From contig PNJV01000022.1 in NCBI GenBank assembly GCA_013822085.1, positions 1-37,808 of the forward strand: 37,808 bases of DNA, given 5' to 3'. The position numbers and the translations under genes were made by a program. Numbering within the stretch: the first letter of the stretch is position 1; each line of letters starts with the position of its first letter. The stretch comes from Isosphaera sp. GTDB taxonomy: Bacteria > Planctomycetota > Phycisphaerae > Phycisphaerales > UBA1924. Shown here in pieces: positions 34,139 to 37,808 of this stretch. The notes beneath the pieces were generated by a model that was not told where the DNA came from, did not search any database, and saw nothing but the letters and a program-made list of their open reading frames with translations.

Positions 34139-34167
34139 GGCCCCGCGAGCGTGCCAGCCGCGGGGCC
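34139..34167 (-). terminator. Terminator hairpin of the prepilin gene
   Basis: GGCCCCGCG and CGCGGGGCC form a perfect 9-bp stem with an 11-base loop, followed on the minus strand by GTTTGCTATT. It is 22 bases after the prepilin stop and just ahead of the importer promoter. Confidence 0.7.
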
Positions 34168-34189
34168 GAGGACGAGCAAGAGGGCCGGG

Positions 34190-35269
34190 TCAGTCGAGGT
34201 TCTGGATGCGCCTGCTGCGCGTGGGGTCGAGGACGTTGACGCTCTGGGTGCGGCTCTCGCCCGGGACGGGCTGGCCGTAGAACGTGTCGATGATGTTGCC
34301 GGTCAGGAACTCGGCGTGGCCGTCGGTGAAGACCCAGTTGCCGCCGTCGCGTCCGTGGTTGTCGATCGGGGCGTAGAAGCCCGGGCTAATCTGGAACTGC
34401 CGGGCGACATCGTTGGGGCTCTGGGTCGTGCCGTAGAGCCCGCCGTTGTAGAACGCGAAGGTGGCCACGTCAAAGCCGTTGGTCTCGTCGCCCCAGAAGG
34501 GCGCGGCCTTGAAGAGCGCCGACTCGTCGGTGCGCAGGCCGACGGTGTACATGTACGAGACGTTGTACCCGATGACCTGCCGGGCCGAGCTGGGGGCCGT
34601 GGGGCGGAAGGCACGGCCGGCGGTGATGACCCTGTTGTTGGTTGCGCCCTCGGAAGTGAAGTTGGCGCCGTACCAGATGTCCTCGCGGTCGGCCGTGTCG
34701 GTCAGTTGCTGGTATTGATCGGAGACGTACGACTGCATGAGCGGCGTGCGGATCGCCAGCGATTGCGTCGGTGACAGGGGCCAGTACGACGCGGTCTCTT
34801 CGGTCGCGGTGGCCGAGACGGCGTTGAACCCGCGCGTGTTGCCGTCGCCCTCCTGGAAGACGCTGTAGAGCCCCGAGACGCCGCCGAAACGGAACTGCCC
34901 GCTGAGGAACTGCGAGGCGCGGTTGGATTGCGAGAACTGCGTACGGAAGGTGTCGGTGGTTGGCCCGGGGTTCCACGGGAAGAACGGGAGCCAGCCCTTG
35001 AAGTCGAGCGAGTAGGCGAACATCTGCTGGCCGGTGGTGCGCACGTTGGCCAGGCACGAGGCCTGACGGGCCAAGAAGCGCGCCCGCGAGAGCGCCGGGA
35101 GCAGGATCCCGATCAGCAGGGCGATGATCGCGATCACGACCAGCAGTTCGATGAGCGTGAAGCCCGAGCGGGTGTCTCGGCTGCTGCGCAAGCCGGAAGT
35201 GCGACCCGTGAGACGGTCGGAGAACGCGCAGCGGATCTCCCTGAGCTTGGCCGAGATGCTCTGGTGCAT
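34190..35269 (-). CDS. Planctomycete-type prepilin / pseudopilin-like protein
   Basis: This 359-residue protein has a type III (prepilin) signal. A basic leader of about 35 residues ends in RSG, followed by [24 protein letters not shown] with Glu at position +5 of the mature form and PALSRAR, the typical planctomycete extension. Cleavage should fall between G and F, with N-methylation of Phe. The globular part is polar, with several Tyr/Trp/Asn, and near the end has [20 protein letters not shown], the H-x9-DG-like C-terminal hallmark of this expanded planctomycete family. AGAAGGAG lies nine bases before the ATG at 35269; earlier in-frame starts lie in AT-rich spacer. These proteins occur in many copies per genome; their role in pseudopilus assembly is not settled. 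Confidence 0.92.
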   Translation of the reverse strand: MHQSISAKLREIRCAFSDRLTGRTSGLRSSRDTRSGFTLIELLVVIAIIALLIGILLPALSRARFLARQASCLANVRTTGQQMFAYSLDFKGWLPFFPWNPGPTTDTFRTQFSQSNRASQFLSGQFRFGGVSGLYSVFQEGDGNTRGFNAVSATATEETASYWPLSPTQSLAIRTPLMQSYVSDQYQQLTDTADREDIWYGANFTSEGATNNRVITAGRAFRPTAPSSARQVIGYNVSYMYTVGLRTDESALFKAAPFWGDETNGFDVATFAFYNGGLYGTTQSPNDVARQFQISPGFYAPIDNHGRDGGNWVFTDGHAEFLTGNIIDTFYGQPVPGESRTQSVNVLDPTRSRRIQNLD

Positions 35270-35300
35270 CACTGAGAACTCCTTCTGAGGTGATCCGAGC

Positions 35301-35306
35301 AGCATA
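35301..35306 (-). promoter_or_regulatory. Candidate -10 TATGCT of the prepilin gene
   Basis: It lies 31 bases before the ATG, giving a leader of about 25 bases that includes the AGAAGGAG ribosome site. No good -35 box was found. Confidence 0.4.
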
Positions 35307-35641
35307 CCCATGTGCGATCGACCGCGTATGCGCGCCCGAATGTTATTGGACGTATTACTCTGTCGACAACGGTATACAGAAGAGGACGGCTCACAAACAT
35401 TCACAGTATTGCCTGAGATTGTACCACATGCAAGCATTCACGTTGCACGCGGAACCGGCAGTTGCGGCAATCTCGGGGTTTTACTGAGCGGCCGCGAGTG
35501 ACAAAGACACAACCAAAGCATAAACAAAGCGGTCTTCGGCGGTGATTTCGGTATGCGCGCGTATGCTGACATCGGGATTTGCAAGCAATTGTGGCAAAAA
35601 ACCATGGCCGGAGCGCAGGATCGGCGTTACTCTCTGTCTAT

Positions 35642-35661
35642 CCGAAACTTGTCTGTTTCGG
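35642..35661 (+). other. Hairpin upstream of the surface-protein gene
   Basis: CCGAAAC and GTTTCGG form a perfect 7-bp stem with loop TTGTCT, 100 bases before the ATG at 35761. No T-tract follows. It may be an operator or leader structure. Confidence 0.5.
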
Positions 35662-35760
35662 GAAGGCGGTGGCCACAAGTGACCGTGCGCGGACGCCCGG
35701 GACTGTGTATACCGCTGTATGCAATCGAGTGAACCTCGGTGTCTATACAGGGAGTCTGAG

Positions 35761-37808
35761 ATGTCAAATCGTGTTCTGAAGCAAGGTTCGGCCGGTCTGT
35801 TGCTGGCCCTGGCTGGCGGGATCGCCAGCGCCCAGGCCCCGGTCGTCGATGGCACCCTGAGCCCGGGCGAGTACGGCCCGGCGCTGTGGGTCAACACCAA
35901 CAACACCCAGTTCGGTGACAACACCGCCGGGTCGAGCACCGGCGGCGCCACGGCGCTGGGTGATCCCGCGGCCGTGACCACCGGCGTGGAGATCTCGATC
36001 CCGTTCGCGGCGATCGGCTACGTCCCCGGCAACGCCATCCGGCTGATGGCCGTCATCACCGGCGGTGACAGCGGCTTCTTCTCCAACCAGTGGCTCCCCG
36101 GCCGCCCGCTGAACCAGGGCAACGAGGCCGAGGCCCGCGAGCTGGACCTGCGTCAGGCCGACTTCGCTGGTGATCAGTTCGCCAGCGTCACCCCGGCGCT
36201 GGTCTCGGGGATCGTTGTCGATGGCCAGCTCGACGCGGCGTACGGCCCGGCTGTTGCGCTCCAGACGAACTTCACGGGCTTCGGCAACGCGGCCCAGGGC
36301 AACGTCGATCAGGCGTTCGGCTCGGAGCTGGACGGGCTGTACGTCGTGGCCGACACCACCGCCGGCGTCCTGCACGTGATGATCACGGGCAACGTCGAGT
36401 CGAACTTCAACCGGCTCCAGCTGTTCATCGACAGCCAGGCGGGCGGCCAGCAGTTCCTGGCCCAGGGCAACAGCGGGTTCATCGGCCGCATGAGCGGCCT
36501 GCCCGCGGCCGGCGACAACTTCGTGGGCATCCCGGGGATGATCCTGGACAACGGCTTTGCGGCCGACTTTGTCTACAGCATCAACGGGGGCGACATCGGC
36601 GGCGGGGACTTCGAGTTCTTCACCGACCTGGCCGACCTGACGACCACCCCCGGCTCGGCCTCGTTCCTGGGCCAGGGCAACTACGGCGCGACCCCTGCGC
36701 AGCTGGGCAACGGCACCCTGATCGCCATCAACAACAGCAACACCGCCGGCGTCGGCGGCGACCGCGTGGGCGCCTTCGAGACCCGCCCGAGCCCCGACTT
36801 TGCCGTCGGTTCGGAGATGAACGCCGTCTACGCCACCGTCGAGGGCGACGACCTGTTCGTGCTGGTGACCGGCAACCTCGGCGCGCCGAACAACCTGGTG
36901 TTCTTCTTCGACGCGCAGCCCGGCGGCCAGAACCGCCTGCGGGCCCGCAACGACGCGATCAACTTCCCCGGCTTTGCCGGCAACGTGGACATCGACTTCG
37001 GCGGCCTGACCCGCATGGGCGACTCGGCGCCCGATCAGACCAACGGCCTGAGCTTCGACGCCGGCTTCGAGGCCGACTACTTCTTCAGCTACAGCTTCGA
37101 CTCCGGCGGCACCCCCGTGCGCCCCGGCGTGCAGGCCGCGGTGCTGCGCAGCACCGGGCGCCTCGAGACCTCCAACGGCAACGCCCTGGACTACGGCGCC
37201 TTCGAGGTCGGCCGCCGCGGCGCCCCCGGCCCGGCCGGCAACCCCTCGGTCTTCAACGGCCCGCGCTACGACCTGCAGGACGACACCCGCTTCGACCTGT
37301 TCACCAACCTCGCCCCGCGCGCCGCGGCTGACAACCTCAGCAGCGTCACCCTCCTGCCGATCGACCCGGGCACCGGTCTGGTGAACCTGCTCGAGTCCAC
37401 GCTGGACAACTCCAACGTCGCCGGCATCAACGGCGACAACAGCGTCGTGGCCGACGAGTCCGCGGCGCTGGCGGTGACCACCGGCACCGAGGCCCGCTTC
37501 AACCTGGCCGAGCTGGGCTGGGACGGCGTCTCGCCCATCCGCGCCACGATCTTCGTGGTCAACGGCGGCTACGACTTCCTCTCCAACCAGGTCTCGGGCA
37601 GCCTCCCCGACCTGAGCGGCAACCTGGGCGACCCTCGCGGCGTCAACTTCGCCAACATCGCCGGCGATCAGTTCGTGCAGCTCTTCCCCCCCCCCGGCCC
37701 GGCCGGCTGCACGGTCGCTGACGTTGCCGACTTCCTCGGCCTGACGGTCGTCGACGGCAGCGGCCCCGACGGCATCCTCGACGCCAACGACTTTGTGGCC
37801 TTCCTCTC
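35761..37808 (+). CDS. Secreted surface protein with GC-type dockerin-like anchor (3' end cut by window)
   Basis: The frame is open from ATG 35761 to the right edge (682 codons); GGGAG lies seven bases upstream. A signal peptide (KQGSAGLLLALAGGIASAQA) leads to PVVDGTLSPGEYGPALWVNT, an N-terminal sequence common in planctomycete exported proteins with beta-sandwich domains. Two repeat families are visible. Residues about 71-112 (TTGVEISIPFAAIG, then FFSNQW) match about 571-610 (TTGTEARFNLAELG, then FLSNQV). Residues about 190-232 (LYVVADTTAGVLHVMITGN, FIDSQAGGQ) match about 354-394 (VYATVEGDDLFVLVTGN, FFDAQPGGQ). The last visible part, CTVADVADFLGLTVVDGSG and PDGILDANDFVAFL, is the GC-type dockerin-like terminal domain. 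Ten C residues encode the Pro-rich junction before it. Function is probably structural or adhesive at the cell surface. Confidence 0.9.
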   Translation, partial: MSNRVLKQGSAGLLLALAGGIASAQAPVVDGTLSPGEYGPALWVNTNNTQFGDNTAGSSTGGATALGDPAAVTTGVEISIPFAAIGYVPGNAIRLMAVITGGDSGFFSNQWLPGRPLNQGNEAEARELDLRQADFAGDQFASVTPALVSGIVVDGQLDAAYGPAVALQTNFTGFGNAAQGNVDQAFGSELDGLYVVADTTAGVLHVMITGNVESNFNRLQLFIDSQAGGQQFLAQGNSGFIGRMSGLPAAGDNFVGIPGMILDNGFAADFVYSINGGDIGGGDFEFFTDLADLTTTPGSASFLGQGNYGATPAQLGNGTLIAINNSNTAGVGGDRVGAFETRPSPDFAVGSEMNAVYATVEGDDLFVLVTGNLGAPNNLVFFFDAQPGGQNRLRARNDAINFPGFAGNVDIDFGGLTRMGDSAPDQTNGLSFDAGFEADYFFSYSFDSGGTPVRPGVQAAVLRSTGRLETSNGNALDYGAFEVGRRGAPGPAGNPSVFNGPRYDLQDDTRFDLFTNLAPRAAADNLSSVTLLPIDPGTGLVNLLESTLDNSNVAGINGDNSVVADESAALAVTTGTEARFNLAELGWDGVSPIRATIFVVNGGYDFLSNQVSGSLPDLSGNLGDPRGVNFANIAGDQFVQLFPPPGPAGCTVADVADFLGLTVVDGSGPDGILDANDFVAFL

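Larger units (their letters stand above)
35270..35760. other. AT-richer divergent regulatory region, 491 bp
   Basis: The spacer between the prepilin and the anchored surface protein has clearly lower GC than the flanks and no acceptable ORF. GTATGCGCGC occurs at 35326-35335 and 35551-35560 (the second followed directly by GTATGC), and CTGTATGC at 35715-35722. TATACAG occurs at 35373-35379 and 35744-35750, facing CTGTGTATA at 35703-35711. These may be sites for one regulator shared by both genes. Confidence 0.45.

Noticed and set aside
34127-34160. Sigma-54 promoter (TGGCACG on the minus strand near 34150) for the importer
   Set aside because: The TTGC-like element is 12-13 bases away instead of about four to five, so the -24/-12 geometry is wrong.
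35481-35981. 166-residue ORF on the minus strand overlapping the start of the surface-protein gene
   Set aside because: It overlaps a gene with signal peptide and ribosome site, has no start signal, and shows no recognisable domain.

Overview
The window is very GC-rich, roughly 70% by eye, and reads as chromosomal DNA of a planctomycete, most likely one of the Phycisphaerae. Three features suggest this. At the right edge is a large secreted protein with a terminal Cys/Asp-rich GC-type dockerin-like anchor. Next to it is a GFTLIELL prepilin of the planctomycete type. Many other genes belong to families common there or are unrecognised. No rRNA, tRNA, CRISPR array, transposase or phage module was seen, so this looks like a normal chromosomal segment rather than a mobile island. 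The lineage is an inference from protein style, not from a marker gene.

Layout, left to right. 1-0.65 kb: the tail of a Pro/Gly-rich protein and a strong terminator. 0.7-5.7 kb (minus): a FliN/SpoA-domain protein translationally coupled to a GT2 glycosyltransferase, an unrecognised protein, and a SulP anion transporter behind a second unrecognised protein. 5.9-10.9 kb (minus): a GT87 membrane glycosyltransferase, a TonB-like energy transducer and a membrane GT2. 11.0-16.6 kb (plus): a DAACS symporter, a putative lipoprotein with a 79-residue partner, the flotillin-like FloA and the GTPase Obg. 16.8-20.6 kb (minus): a PutA-type proline dehydrogenase/P5C dehydrogenase with a short chlorite-dismutase-family heme protein. 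20.9-23.9 kb: a glycine-zipper lipoprotein, two unrecognised proteins and a DUF1444 protein. 24.2-26.2 kb: a structured non-coding region and a PAS-AAA+-HTH sigma-54 activator. 26.2-29.4 kb: a LAB_N protein coupled to a DPM1-like GT2, ferredoxin plus IscX, and a CPBP protease. 29.5-34.1 kb (minus): a ribose-type ABC importer (permease, binding protein, ATPase). 34.2 kb to the end: a prepilin diverging from the dockerin-anchored surface protein.

Two themes connect the window. Much of it is envelope biology: four glycosyltransferases, LAB_N, TonB, lipoproteins, FloA, prepilin and an anchored surface protein. The second is how genes start. About half of the genes have a clear Shine-Dalgarno sequence. 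At least eleven others have none, and instead carry a TANNNT -10-like hexamer 5-9 bases before the start codon, as expected for leaderless mRNAs. This pattern was used to choose several starts.

Items most worth a second look are the leaderless-start signal, a permease with a duplicated extracytoplasmic insert, a candidate minus-strand small RNA upstream of the sigma-54 activator, and a Cld-family enzyme that keeps the catalytic arginine. Others are a five-fold repeat made from the stop region of the tonB-like gene and a poly-C tract at the anchor junction of the surface protein.
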